Of a stretch of DNA of 64,000 bases, positions 30,412-38,380 are shown in pieces (positions within the stretch are counted from its first letter, which is position 1; each line of letters opens with the position of its first letter). The DNA comes from Isosphaeraceae bacterium EP7 (GTDB taxonomy: Bacteria > Planctomycetota > Planctomycetia > Isosphaerales > Isosphaeraceae), in NCBI GenBank assembly GCA_038400315.1, contig CP151667.1:5467174-5531173 (forward strand), in the 5' to 3' direction. The notes under the pieces are model-generated. The model was not told the origin of the DNA and made no database searches. It saw only the letters and a list, made by a program, of their open reading frames with translations. Position numbers and translations under genes: made by a program.

Positions 30412-30714
30412 TCAGGACCGCCCCTCAGCTTCGATGAGTCGATCGAGGAGTTCGGGGATAATTTTCCCCTTGAACCGGACCTTTCCATCGATCGCCACGA
30501 CGGGGACTTCCAGCCCATAGCGGGCCGTCAGATCGGGGGACGTGTCGATATCGACCGTCTCCAGGGCGAAGCCGTGGCGCGCCCTCAACGGCTCGAGCAC
30601 GCCCATCGCCGTCAGGCAGCAACCGCATCCTTCCCTGGTGTAGACTGTGACCTTCCAGTGGGAAAGATTCGCGGCGGTCCGGGGCCTTAGCAGGCGGGCG
30701 AGGGCTGCGATCAT
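30412..30714 (-). CDS. Glutaredoxin/thioredoxin-fold small protein
   Basis: A 100-residue thioredoxin-fold protein of the DUF836/glutaredoxin-like group. The redox motif is CGCC (Cys30, Cys32, Cys33), so it has three clustered Cys. The cis-Pro loop is present as EVPVVAIDG. It is translated from an ATGA overlap with the stop of the molybdopterin oxidoreductase gene upstream, so the two are made together. A role in redox maintenance of that enzyme or its cofactor is an inference from context only. Confidence 0.8.
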   Translation of the reverse strand: MIAALARLLRPRTAANLSHWKVTVYTREGCGCCLTAMGVLEPLRARHGFALETVDIDTSPDLTARYGLEVPVVAIDGKVRFKGKIIPELLDRLIEAEGRS

Positions 30715-32840
30715 CGTCGGGTTTCCTTCCCGGTCGGGTCGGTGGCGGGCCCGACCTGCACGAGATTGTCGAAGAAGGTGGCGCCACCCCCCATGTCGGT
30801 GAGCGCCGTCGAGGTGGTCGCGTTGGCGTTGGCTGCTCCTGGCACGAGCTTGTTCCAGTAGAGGCCGGCAGCGACCGCGACCCCGGGCTTGACCGAACCT
30901 TCCAGCGCCACCTTCGCCAGGAACCGTCCACGATCATTATAGACCTCGGCCCAATCCCCGGCCCGCAACCCCCGGGCCTCGGCATCGGCCGCCGCCATCT
31001 CAATCGTCGGCTCTCCTGCCGCCTTTCGATGGCTCGTCGAGTTGGCGAACGTGGAGTTGAGGAACTGCGGACGCGGCGGGCTGAGGAGTTGAATCGGATA
31101 CGAACGGGCCAGATCGGGCCTAGTCTGCGGATCCTCGCGAGGCGGAAGATAAGCAGGCAGAGGGTCGAAGCCCGCACTGGCCATCGACTCCGAATACAGT
31201 TCGCACTTGCCCGACGGTGTGGGGAAATCTCCCTCGGCGAACGGTGAGTATTCCTCGGGAAGATTCAAGCGGACGCTCTGCTCGGCCACAAGTCGCTCGT
31301 AGGAAATCCCTTCCAGCGTTGGGCCGCCATCGAGGACCTCGCGGATCAGCGTCTCATCATCCGGGAACAGATCGGGCTCGAATCCCATCCGATCGGCCAG
31401 GGCCCGGAAGACGTCATTGTTGGAGCGGCATTCGCCGCGAGGCTCGATGGCCGGCGGGTTGTACATCACGAAGTGGTGGCCATAGGAACCGTGGACGTCC
31501 ACATGCTCAAGCTGGGTCGTCGCCGGCAGGACGATGTCGGCGTAGTCCACAGTGTCGGTCGCGAATTGCTCGTGGACGACCGTGAACAAATCGTCCCGGG
31601 CCAACCCCTTGAGAACCTTCGCCTGGTCGGGGGCGACGGACGCCGGGTTGCTGTTATAGACATAAAGGGCCCGAACCGGACCGCCTGGTAGCTCGCCGGC
31701 CAATGCTTGCGCCAGCTCGTTCATGTTGACCGTGCGAGTGCCGGGCGGCGAGAGGTCGGGTCGGGTGAGCCGTTGCATGTCGAAGTCATAGGTCCCACTC
31801 GTCGTGAGCAAGGCCCCGCCGCCGTGGTCTCGCCAGGCCCCCACGATGGCAGGAAGGCAGGCAACCGTGCGGACCGCCATCCCGCCGCCAAAGTGCCGTT
31901 GCATCCCGTAGTTCAGGCGAATCAGCGACGGACGTTCGGTCGCATAGCGCCGTGCCAGGGTCTCGATCTCGGCCGGTTCCAGGCCTGTGATCGACGCAAC
32001 ACGCTCGACGGGATAGTCCTCGTGCGCACGACGTCGGAGGAGGTCGGCCCCGATGGTGGCCCGTTCCAGATAGTCTTCATCCTGGAGCCCATCCCGCCAG
32101 ATGACGTGCATCAGTCCCAGGGCAAGCGCCGCATCGGTCCCTGGGCGGATCGCCAGGTGCCAGTCGGAACGGGCCGCGGTTGCGCTTCGGAACGGGTCGA
32201 TCGTGACGATGGTGGCCCCGTCGCTTCGGGCTTCGATCATCCGACTCCAGAGGTGACCGTTCGTATTGGCGGTGTTCGATCCCCAGTTGATCAGCAGCTT
32301 ACATTTTGACGCGGCCGAAGGGTCGGCCCCCAATCGACCGCGTCCCACGGTGTATTCATAACCGGCCGCCCCCGCGGAGGCGCAAATGGTCCGATCCAGA
32401 AGACTTGCGCCAAGTCGGTGGAAGAACCTGCGGTCCAGGCTGCTGGCCTGTAGCTTCCCCATCGTCCCGTAATAGCTGTAGGGCAGGATCGACGCAGGCC
32501 CGTCGCCCGAGGCCGCGATCTCGGCGAACCTCGAAGCGATCTCCCCCAGCGCCTCATCCCAGCCGATCCGAGCAAACCGCCCAGACCCTTTGGCGCCAAC
32601 CCTACGAAGTGGAGTTAACAGCCGCTCGTCGCTGTTCACTCGATCCAGGTAACGGGCCATCTTCTGGCAGAGGAACCCGCGAGTGAACGCGTGATCTTTG
32701 TCCCCTTCCAGCGAGACGGCCACCCCACCCACCACCCCGACGACCATCTGACAGGTGTCGGGGCAGTCGAGCGGACAGACACACTTGGTTATCGATTTGA
32801 CCGATTCCAAGGACTCATCTCCCCGGCCGAAATCGGCCAT
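30711..32840 (-). CDS. Molybdopterin-dependent oxidoreductase, [4Fe-4S] type
   Basis: A 709-residue catalytic subunit of the DMSO reductase superfamily. An N-terminal [4Fe-4S] motif CPLDCPDTC, with a fourth Cys in GFLCQK, is followed by molybdopterin domains (CKLLINWGSNTANTNGHLW; YVYNSNPASVAPD). A C-terminal dinucleotide-binding domain has LSPPRPQFLNSTF. No twin-arginine signal is seen, so it is probably cytoplasmic, and no electron-transfer or membrane subunit gene is adjacent. I chose ATG 32840 because the longer GTG start at 32897 would overlap the upstream gene. The protein ligand of Mo is not obvious and the substrate is unknown. The only close partner is the glutaredoxin-like gene overlapping its stop codon. 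Confidence 0.88.
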   Translation of the reverse strand: MADFGRGDESLESVKSITKCVCPLDCPDTCQMVVGVVGGVAVSLEGDKDHAFTRGFLCQKMARYLDRVNSDERLLTPLRRVGAKGSGRFARIGWDEALGEIASRFAEIAASGDGPASILPYSYYGTMGKLQASSLDRRFFHRLGASLLDRTICASAGAAGYEYTVGRGRLGADPSAASKCKLLINWGSNTANTNGHLWSRMIEARSDGATIVTIDPFRSATAARSDWHLAIRPGTDAALALGLMHVIWRDGLQDEDYLERATIGADLLRRRAHEDYPVERVASITGLEPAEIETLARRYATERPSLIRLNYGMQRHFGGGMAVRTVACLPAIVGAWRDHGGGALLTTSGTYDFDMQRLTRPDLSPPGTRTVNMNELAQALAGELPGGPVRALYVYNSNPASVAPDQAKVLKGLARDDLFTVVHEQFATDTVDYADIVLPATTQLEHVDVHGSYGHHFVMYNPPAIEPRGECRSNNDVFRALADRMGFEPDLFPDDETLIREVLDGGPTLEGISYERLVAEQSVRLNLPEEYSPFAEGDFPTPSGKCELYSESMASAGFDPLPAYLPPREDPQTRPDLARSYPIQLLSPPRPQFLNSTFANSTSHRKAAGEPTIEMAAADAEARGLRAGDWAEVYNDRGRFLAKVALEGSVKPGVAVAAGLYWNKLVPGAANANATTSTALTDMGGGATFFDNLVQVGPATDPTGKETRR

Positions 32841-32863
32841 GACGAAACGAACCCGGCGCCCCT

Positions 32864-33985
32864 TCAGGGGGTGGCCAGGGGCGTGTCGATCCAGCACTTG
32901 CGCTCGTGCGAGACCAGCACCGCGTCGGCCACGAGCTGGGCATTCAGTCCGTCCAGGAAGCTGGGTACGGCGTCTCGGCGTTCAACGATCGCCGAGACGA
33001 ATTCCCACATCAGGTCGTAGCGGAAGACGGTCGCGGGCTTACCCTGGCTGGGGTCGCGGGGGCTCCCCTCGGGCTTGAGGAACTCGGCGGGTACTGCCAC
33101 GGGGGCCAGGTCGCTACCGGTCTTGCCCAGGAGGATCGAATTGGGCTCATGCAGCCGATAAACGGCCGAGCCCTCCGAGCCGTTGATCTCGGCCCACTCG
33201 TGGCCGAAACCGTCTCGGTTGTATCCCTTGGCCAGGGTGGTCCCTTCCCAGACGCCGGTCGCACCCGATTCGAACTCGCCGATCAGGCACGACCAGTCGT
33301 CCACGTTGGAGGGGGGGCAGGACTTGCCGTCGGGCGTGGTGGTCCTGGGGGCGAACCGGGCCACGGAGCCGCTGACCCTGCGGATGGGGCCGAGGAGGTC
33401 GATCGCGAAATCGATCCGGTGGATGGTCATGTCGAAGAGGTCGCCGGCCCCGGCCTTGTCCTTGTACTGCCGCCAGCCCCAGCTCGTCTCGGGCCAGTCC
33501 AGGAACCGCTGAGACCGGAAGTGCCTGGGCTCGCCCAGGACGCCGCTCTTGAGCAGGTGCCTGAGGTAGCGCATCGATGGGGCGAACCGATAGGTGAACG
33601 CCGTCATGTTCACGACGCCATTGTCGCGCGCCGCCTCGTACATCTGGCGGACTTCCACGCCGTCCAGACCCAACGGCTTCTCGCACATGATGTGCTTGCC
33701 GGCGGTCGCCGCGGCGACGGCGATGGGTAGGTGGGTGAAATTCGGCGTGGCGATGATGACGGCGTCCACCGAGTCGTCGTTGCAGAGCGTGGCGGGGTCG
33801 CTGGTGACGTTGGAGCAGCCCCACTCTTCGCCCTTCTGTCGGGCCAGTTCGGGGTTGGCGTCGCAGACCGCGGCCAGCTCGGCCCTGGGGTCGAGCCTGA
33901 TGGCAGGGACGTGGTGATAGTCGCTGACCGCCCCCGCGCCGATGATCCCGATCCGCACCTTCTGCCCACTCTGGCCCTTCGTCAT
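32864..33985 (-). CDS. Gfo/Idh/MocA family NAD(P)-dependent oxidoreductase
   Basis: A 373-residue sugar or inositol dehydrogenase-like enzyme. The N-terminal Rossmann fold has IGIIGAGAVSDYHH, the dinucleotide-binding acidic residue is in VCDANPE, and the family motif CEKPLGL with its catalytic Lys is at about residues 101-107. The C-terminal substrate domain has AGAGDLFDMTIHRIDFAIDL, matching the usual DxxxHxxD (here DMTIHRID). No export signal is seen, unlike the many secreted planctomycete members. It is 23 bp upstream of the molybdopterin oxidoreductase start, with an 18-bp gap to the methyltransferase gene. The substrate cannot be predicted. Confidence 0.92.
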   Translation of the reverse strand: MTKGQSGQKVRIGIIGAGAVSDYHHVPAIRLDPRAELAAVCDANPELARQKGEEWGCSNVTSDPATLCNDDSVDAVIIATPNFTHLPIAVAAATAGKHIMCEKPLGLDGVEVRQMYEAARDNGVVNMTAFTYRFAPSMRYLRHLLKSGVLGEPRHFRSQRFLDWPETSWGWRQYKDKAGAGDLFDMTIHRIDFAIDLLGPIRRVSGSVARFAPRTTTPDGKSCPPSNVDDWSCLIGEFESGATGVWEGTTLAKGYNRDGFGHEWAEINGSEGSAVYRLHEPNSILLGKTGSDLAPVAVPAEFLKPEGSPRDPSQGKPATVFRYDLMWEFVSAIVERRDAVPSFLDGLNAQLVADAVLVSHERKCWIDTPLATP

Positions 33986-34003
33986 CGTCGGTCATCGCTT
34001 TCG

Positions 34004-34771
34004 TCAGAGAGAATCTGCGGACTCGCCCGTCCGCCGCAGGACAGCCAGCAGCGAGACCCCCGCAGGGGGGCGAAACCAGCTCCATGTGCCGGTCGACCGA
34101 AGGAGCCGGAACAGGGCCTCGTTGGCGGGCCCGGGCGGGATTGCATCCTCGGCCCTCGGGGCGCCCGGCTTCAACGGGACGAGCTTGCGCCACGACCGGA
34201 CCAGCCAGATGGCAGGCAGGAGCGCGGCGTTGAAATACTCGCAGCGCTCGACCTTCACGCCCGGCACGGAACCGATCAGCTCCAGCAAGTCGGCCTTATG
34301 ATAGCGCCTGTAGTGGTGCAGGACCACATCCCAGTCGCTCCAGAGCCACCGAAGGGCCGGCACAGTCAGCACGATCAAACCGCCGGGCCGGGTCAACCTC
34401 ACAAGTTCGGCCAGCGCCCCGCGATCGTCCTCGATATGCTCGAGCACATCCATGGCCGTCACCACCGTCGCGCTGCCGTCGGGCAGGTCGACGGCGTGCA
34501 GCGGGGCCTTCAGGCAGCGGCCGCCGGCCCCCTCGATCCTTGGACGGGCCAGCTCGATGCTCTCGTCATGGTCGTCCACCCCCAGGATCCGGCAGCTCCC
34601 GGCCATCTCCTCGAGCCATCGCCCCGTGCCCATCCCGGCGTCGATCAGGAGATCCTCGGGGGCGAGCTTCAACGACCGGTCAATCCAGCGACGGACGATC
34701 GCACGCTTGCCCCGATAGAACCAGTGATCGCGGTCGATCCGGTCGAGCTTGATGTATTCTGCGGGATTCAT
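34004..34771 (-). CDS. Class I SAM-dependent methyltransferase
   Basis: A 255-residue methyltransferase. Motif I is LIDAGMGTGRWLEEM, the acidic residue after beta-2 is in GVDDHDES, motif II is TAMDVLEHIEDD and motif III is LTRPGGLIVLTVP. The C-terminal part has a hydrophobic stretch (AALLPAIWLVRSW at about residues 185-197), suggesting contact with a lipid or membrane substrate. VLHHYRRYHKADL is typical of UbiE/SmtA-like enzymes that act on lipid-linked or sugar substrates. It is the second gene of a leftward group that starts at the HAD hydrolase. Confidence 0.87.
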   Translation of the reverse strand: MNPAEYIKLDRIDRDHWFYRGKRAIVRRWIDRSLKLAPEDLLIDAGMGTGRWLEEMAGSCRILGVDDHDESIELARPRIEGAGGRCLKAPLHAVDLPDGSATVVTAMDVLEHIEDDRGALAELVRLTRPGGLIVLTVPALRWLWSDWDVVLHHYRRYHKADLLELIGSVPGVKVERCEYFNAALLPAIWLVRSWRKLVPLKPGAPRAEDAIPPGPANEALFRLLRSTGTWSWFRPPAGVSLLAVLRRTGESADSL

Positions 34772-34862
34772 GGGGGCGTGACTCTCGGGCGAGGCAAGGC
34801 GGCGCGGCCGACCAGGCCCATCAAAATAGCCGATCCCCCCGGAGGACTCCAGCCGGGCAGCC

Positions 34863-35558
34863 TCAGAGTGTCAGGCGGCAGGCCAGCGCGTTCACGTCAT
34901 ATCCGATCAGATTCGGAACCGCCTCGTCGGCACCCGCGGCGAGCAAGGCGGCCAATGAGGTCGTGGTCCCGACGCCGACCGCCCACGAACCCGCGGACTT
35001 TGCGGCCTGGATACCGACCAAGGCGTCTTCGAAGACCACGCTCCGCCTTGGGTCCAGGCCGGCCTTCTTCGCGGCGACGAGGAAGATCTCGGGGTCGGGC
35101 TTGCCTCGTCGGACATCCTCGACGGAGGCGATCGAAGAGAAGTAGCCCTGGAGACCGCATGCCTCGACGGTCAGCTCCAGGTTGGCCCGCACGGCGCTGG
35201 AACCGATGGCCAGCCTGAAGCCGGCGGCAAGCAGGCGATCGAGCAGCTCGCGGACGCCGTCCATCAGCACGACCCGGCCTTGGGCCACCGAACGGTAGCA
35301 CTCTTCCTTGATGTCCGAGTATTGCGCCAGCTCGTCGGCCGGCCGTTCCTCGCCGAAGATCCTGGAGAAGATGCTCGGGTTGGTCATCCCGAACGTCTCG
35401 TGGATCAGCTCGGCCGAGACGGGCAGGCCGCAACGCTGACCCATCTCGACCCAAGCGTCCTGATGCATCGCCAGCGAGTCGACCAGCACCCCGTCGTGGT
35501 CGAAGATCGCCAGCGGAGGTGACGCGTTGGTGTTGCTCGATGAATCGGGCATGGACAT
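34863..35558 (-). CDS. HAD-superfamily phosphatase/beta-phosphoglucomutase-like
   Basis: A 231-residue HAD hydrolase of subfamily IA. Motif I is FDHDGVLVDS (nucleophile Asp and acid Asp two residues later), motif II is IGSSA, the catalytic Lys is in RRGKPDPEIF, and motif IV is FEDALVGIQAA. The alpha-helical cap after motif I and the overall length fit phosphoglycolate phosphatase or beta-phosphoglucomutase-type enzymes. The exact substrate cannot be assigned. It is the first gene of a leftward run with the methyltransferase, and a strong hairpin separates it from the upstream large exported protein gene. Confidence 0.9.
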   Translation of the reverse strand: MSMPDSSSNTNASPPLAIFDHDGVLVDSLAMHQDAWVEMGQRCGLPVSAELIHETFGMTNPSIFSRIFGEERPADELAQYSDIKEECYRSVAQGRVVLMDGVRELLDRLLAAGFRLAIGSSAVRANLELTVEACGLQGYFSSIASVEDVRRGKPDPEIFLVAAKKAGLDPRRSVVFEDALVGIQAAKSAGSWAVGVGTTTSLAALLAAGADEAVPNLIGYDVNALACRLTL

Positions 35559-35618
35559 GGAGGGAAGTCCTTCGGCGACTCGGGGGCCGACGGCGCCCCC
35601 GTTGCTGGAAATGGCGGA

Positions 35619-35647
35619 AGGCCCGGCCGGAAAACCCGGCCGGGCCT
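35619..35647 (-). terminator. Hairpin between the large exported protein gene and the HAD gene
   Basis: A perfect 12-bp inverted repeat (35619-35630 with 35636-35647) closes a 5-nt AAAAC loop. It lies 66 bp after the stop of the 762-residue gene and before the HAD start, so it probably ends the upstream transcript. No T-run follows on the minus strand. Confidence 0.55.
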
Positions 35648-35712
35648 CGATTGATGTTCATTCTACACGATCGTGCGAGCCGACGCCGGACATCGGACTC
35701 TCGCGGGACCGG

Positions 35713-38001
35713 TCAGCGAGTGCCCGGCTGGGGTACCGAAGGGTTGGGGATGGGCGGGGTAGCGGGCACCAAGGGCTGGGGCTCGGCCGGGGTGACGGGC
35801 TGGACGACCGCCGCAGGGTCGGTGGCCACCGGCGGGGGCGCGACGGCCGCAGGCTCGGTAATGGGGGCCGCGGCGGCGACCGGCGGGTTGGCGTTCGCCT
35901 CGATGGCCGGGTCGGCCTGGGCGTTGGGGTCGCGTGCCAGCACCAGCCTCATCCATCCGGTCGGGTCGAGCGGCGAGACCTCGCGGATGATGAACCCGCG
36001 CAGGGGAAGGTTCGAGAGCGGCAGGTCGAGCGGCTGCCCCTGGATCTTCAGGCGGGCGGCGGCCAGCACGATGTTCGTGGTCAGGCCCGAGAGCGGGACG
36101 GCCTTCGACTCGTCGTCGTTGATCGCATAGATCTTCGTCCCCAGGCCGGGGTCGAACTCCTCGACCCGACCGGTCAGCCGCAGCGGGCTCGTCGGGGTCT
36201 CGGGGGCGATCTGAACCGAGATGGCGAACTCGGCCTGCGGCGAGACGATCCGGTAAATCTGGGCGGGCGGGCCGATCAGGCCGCCGCCCTTGGCCGCCTG
36301 CGGCGGCGCGGGGACTTCCAGCTGGAAGTCCTTGACGAGGGCGACAAGGTTCCCCTTGGCATCTGCCTCGAACTCGGGCGGCTTGCTCGGCTTCTTCACC
36401 CGGATCGCCTGAGCGGCGGGGTCATTTAGCGCTTTAGCTGCGGCAACCGCCTCGCGATAGGCGTTGAAGTCGACATTGGTCCGGACCTTCACGCCGTCGC
36501 GCGGGGAGGCTCCGGGGGGGACCTTCTGAGTTTCGATCATGACGTTCTCGACCGCCTTGGCCTGATCCGAGATCAGGTAGCCGTCGGCCAGATTGTTCAG
36601 GATCGAGCCGAGGTGGACGTCGGCCGTGATCCCCGTGGACGGGGCGGCGAATTTGGTCGGCTGTGGCGACTCGGCCCCGACGCTGGAGGGAAGGTCCTTC
36701 CAGACCAGCTTGCCGCCGATCAGGGCGAATTCGGGGCGGGAGCGGAAATCCAGGCCGGTGACGAGCACGTTGCCCAGGGCGAGCGTGTTGTTGCCGATCA
36801 GGAACTTCGACAGGGCCGCGTTGCGCTGCGCGGCTTCGGCCGAAGTGCGCTCGTTCGTCTCCTCGGCCGACTCCTTGACGACGTTCTGCTGGATCTCGGG
36901 GATCGCGTTGTTGTAGATCTCCTGGGTGATCCGGCCTTGATTGAAGCCGACCAGGGAAGCGATGGCCCGGCCGAAGCCCCCGCCGGGCTGCGGGGTCGTG
37001 GAGATCAGGGCGTTAACGGAGTGCTGATAGGTGGGGATGATCTGAAGGCCGGACGGGCGGATGACGACCAGCACCGTCAGCGTGGGCGAGCTGAACGAGG
37101 TCGCCCCGACCTGATACATCTTCGCCACCCTGCGGCCGCGCTTGTCCTGCTCGAGCTGACTCTGGAAGTCGGTGATCGGCGTAACGCTCGACAACGCCTG
37201 GCTGTTGGTGAACGCGATGCCGTCGTCGCTGGGGAGGAGCTGGAAACCGAGATAAGGGCCGGCGGTCACCTGCGACCAGTAGCCTTTGCGAAACACCGGC
37301 CCCGACGTGACCAGGTTCGCCGCCAGCAGCGGGTGGAGTGTGGGCGTGTCGGCCGTGATGTCGAGGTTTGGCAGGCTCCAGAGCCCGCCTAGGGCCTGCT
37401 CGAGGGCCAGCGAGGGACCCCAGGGACGGGTCTGATTGCCCCCCCTGATCGCCTCCAGCCCGAGCTTCAGCCGCGCGAACGCCTGTCGGCGGACGGCGAC
37501 GGTGGGGGCCTCTTCATAAGCCTTCAATGAGCTGGCCAGCTCGTTGTCCACGAACCGGATCCAGCCGTCTCCGTTGGTCTTGGCCGATGGGTCGGCCTGC
37601 ACCGAAGCCTGGACGACGGCGAGCACCGACCGCTCGGCCTCGGCCAGCTTGAGCCGCGGCTGGAGCCAGGCATCGAGGGCGGCCTGAATCCGGTTCGAAG
37701 GCTCCCAGGCCACGCCGCGGAGGGCCGCCGAGAAGTAAGCGAGCCGGCCGAGCGAGGCGCCACGGGCCTCCGACTGCTCGGCAGCGGCGTAAGTCTTCAG
37801 CTCGCCGTCGATCGCGTCGAAGATGGCATTCCAGCCCGGTGAATTCGGGTCGGGAACGACCCCCGGCTTGGTCCATTCGGCCCGGAGCGAATCGATCGCC
37901 TCGCTCACGCCGACATAGCTGGGGGTTGCTGGCGAAGCCCCGAGGCACGCCAAAAAGCAAAGGGCGACGGCGGCCCGCCCCCAAGTTTGCGCACGTTGCA
38001 T
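35713..38001 (-). CDS. Large exported protein of unknown function
   Basis: A 762-residue protein with an N-terminal signal peptide (hydrophobic residues 9-22, ending near ASPATPS). I recognise no known domain. The first half is helix-rich with regularly placed Ala/Glu/Leu. The second half contains several beta-like blocks (for example FEADAKGNLVALVKDFQLE and LRLTGRVEEFDPGLGTKIY). The last 80 or so residues are low-complexity Pro/Ala/Val, as in a cell-wall spacer or surface tail. It is translated as a single gene divergent from the FG-GAP lipoprotein across a 379-bp intergenic region. It is probably periplasmic or surface-located. Confidence 0.7.
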   Translation of the reverse strand: MQRAQTWGRAAVALCFLACLGASPATPSYVGVSEAIDSLRAEWTKPGVVPDPNSPGWNAIFDAIDGELKTYAAAEQSEARGASLGRLAYFSAALRGVAWEPSNRIQAALDAWLQPRLKLAEAERSVLAVVQASVQADPSAKTNGDGWIRFVDNELASSLKAYEEAPTVAVRRQAFARLKLGLEAIRGGNQTRPWGPSLALEQALGGLWSLPNLDITADTPTLHPLLAANLVTSGPVFRKGYWSQVTAGPYLGFQLLPSDDGIAFTNSQALSSVTPITDFQSQLEQDKRGRRVAKMYQVGATSFSSPTLTVLVVIRPSGLQIIPTYQHSVNALISTTPQPGGGFGRAIASLVGFNQGRITQEIYNNAIPEIQQNVVKESAEETNERTSAEAAQRNAALSKFLIGNNTLALGNVLVTGLDFRSRPEFALIGGKLVWKDLPSSVGAESPQPTKFAAPSTGITADVHLGSILNNLADGYLISDQAKAVENVMIETQKVPPGASPRDGVKVRTNVDFNAYREAVAAAKALNDPAAQAIRVKKPSKPPEFEADAKGNLVALVKDFQLEVPAPPQAAKGGGLIGPPAQIYRIVSPQAEFAISVQIAPETPTSPLRLTGRVEEFDPGLGTKIYAINDDESKAVPLSGLTTNIVLAAARLKIQGQPLDLPLSNLPLRGFIIREVSPLDPTGWMRLVLARDPNAQADPAIEANANPPVAAAAPITEPAAVAPPPVATDPAAVVQPVTPAEPQPLVPATPPIPNPSVPQPGTR

Positions 38002-38380
38002 AAGCGTCGTCCTGCTAATTGTGGCTCTTCACCAGACTCAACAAAGATCGCATCCCGACGGCGGACGGCATGACCACAAATTCCACCCAAACATCCAGGA
38101 TGGTCCGATTTTACCAGAATGTCTCAAGTCCCGGCGTCGAACTCTGGCAATTCCAGTGATTGGATTGAGTGGGCAAATTGGCCAAGCGGTGCCGTGGCCG
38201 ATGGGCCGGATTTAGCATCCCTCGTGCCAGCGGAGGCGGGAGAAGACGATTCGAGGTCAAGGTCGCCGCTTGACGGGCGATTACGCCCTCGCTTGCACGA
38301 CCAGGATGGGTCTATGATGGTCCGTAGGCCAAACTTCCGGCCGACCTCAATATCGCCATCATTTCGCGGAGAATTCCTTG
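38002..38380 (+). promoter_or_regulatory. Divergent intergenic region, no gene seen
   Basis: This 379-bp stretch separates the start codons of the minus-strand exported protein and the plus-strand FG-GAP lipoprotein, so it must hold both promoters. A TATGAT box at 38313-38318 is a possible -10 for the lipoprotein gene, with only a weak TTGCAC at 14 bp. AGGA about 9 nt before 38001 fits a ribosome-binding site on the minus strand. I see no strong RNA structure, repeat or small gene here. Confidence 0.4.
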
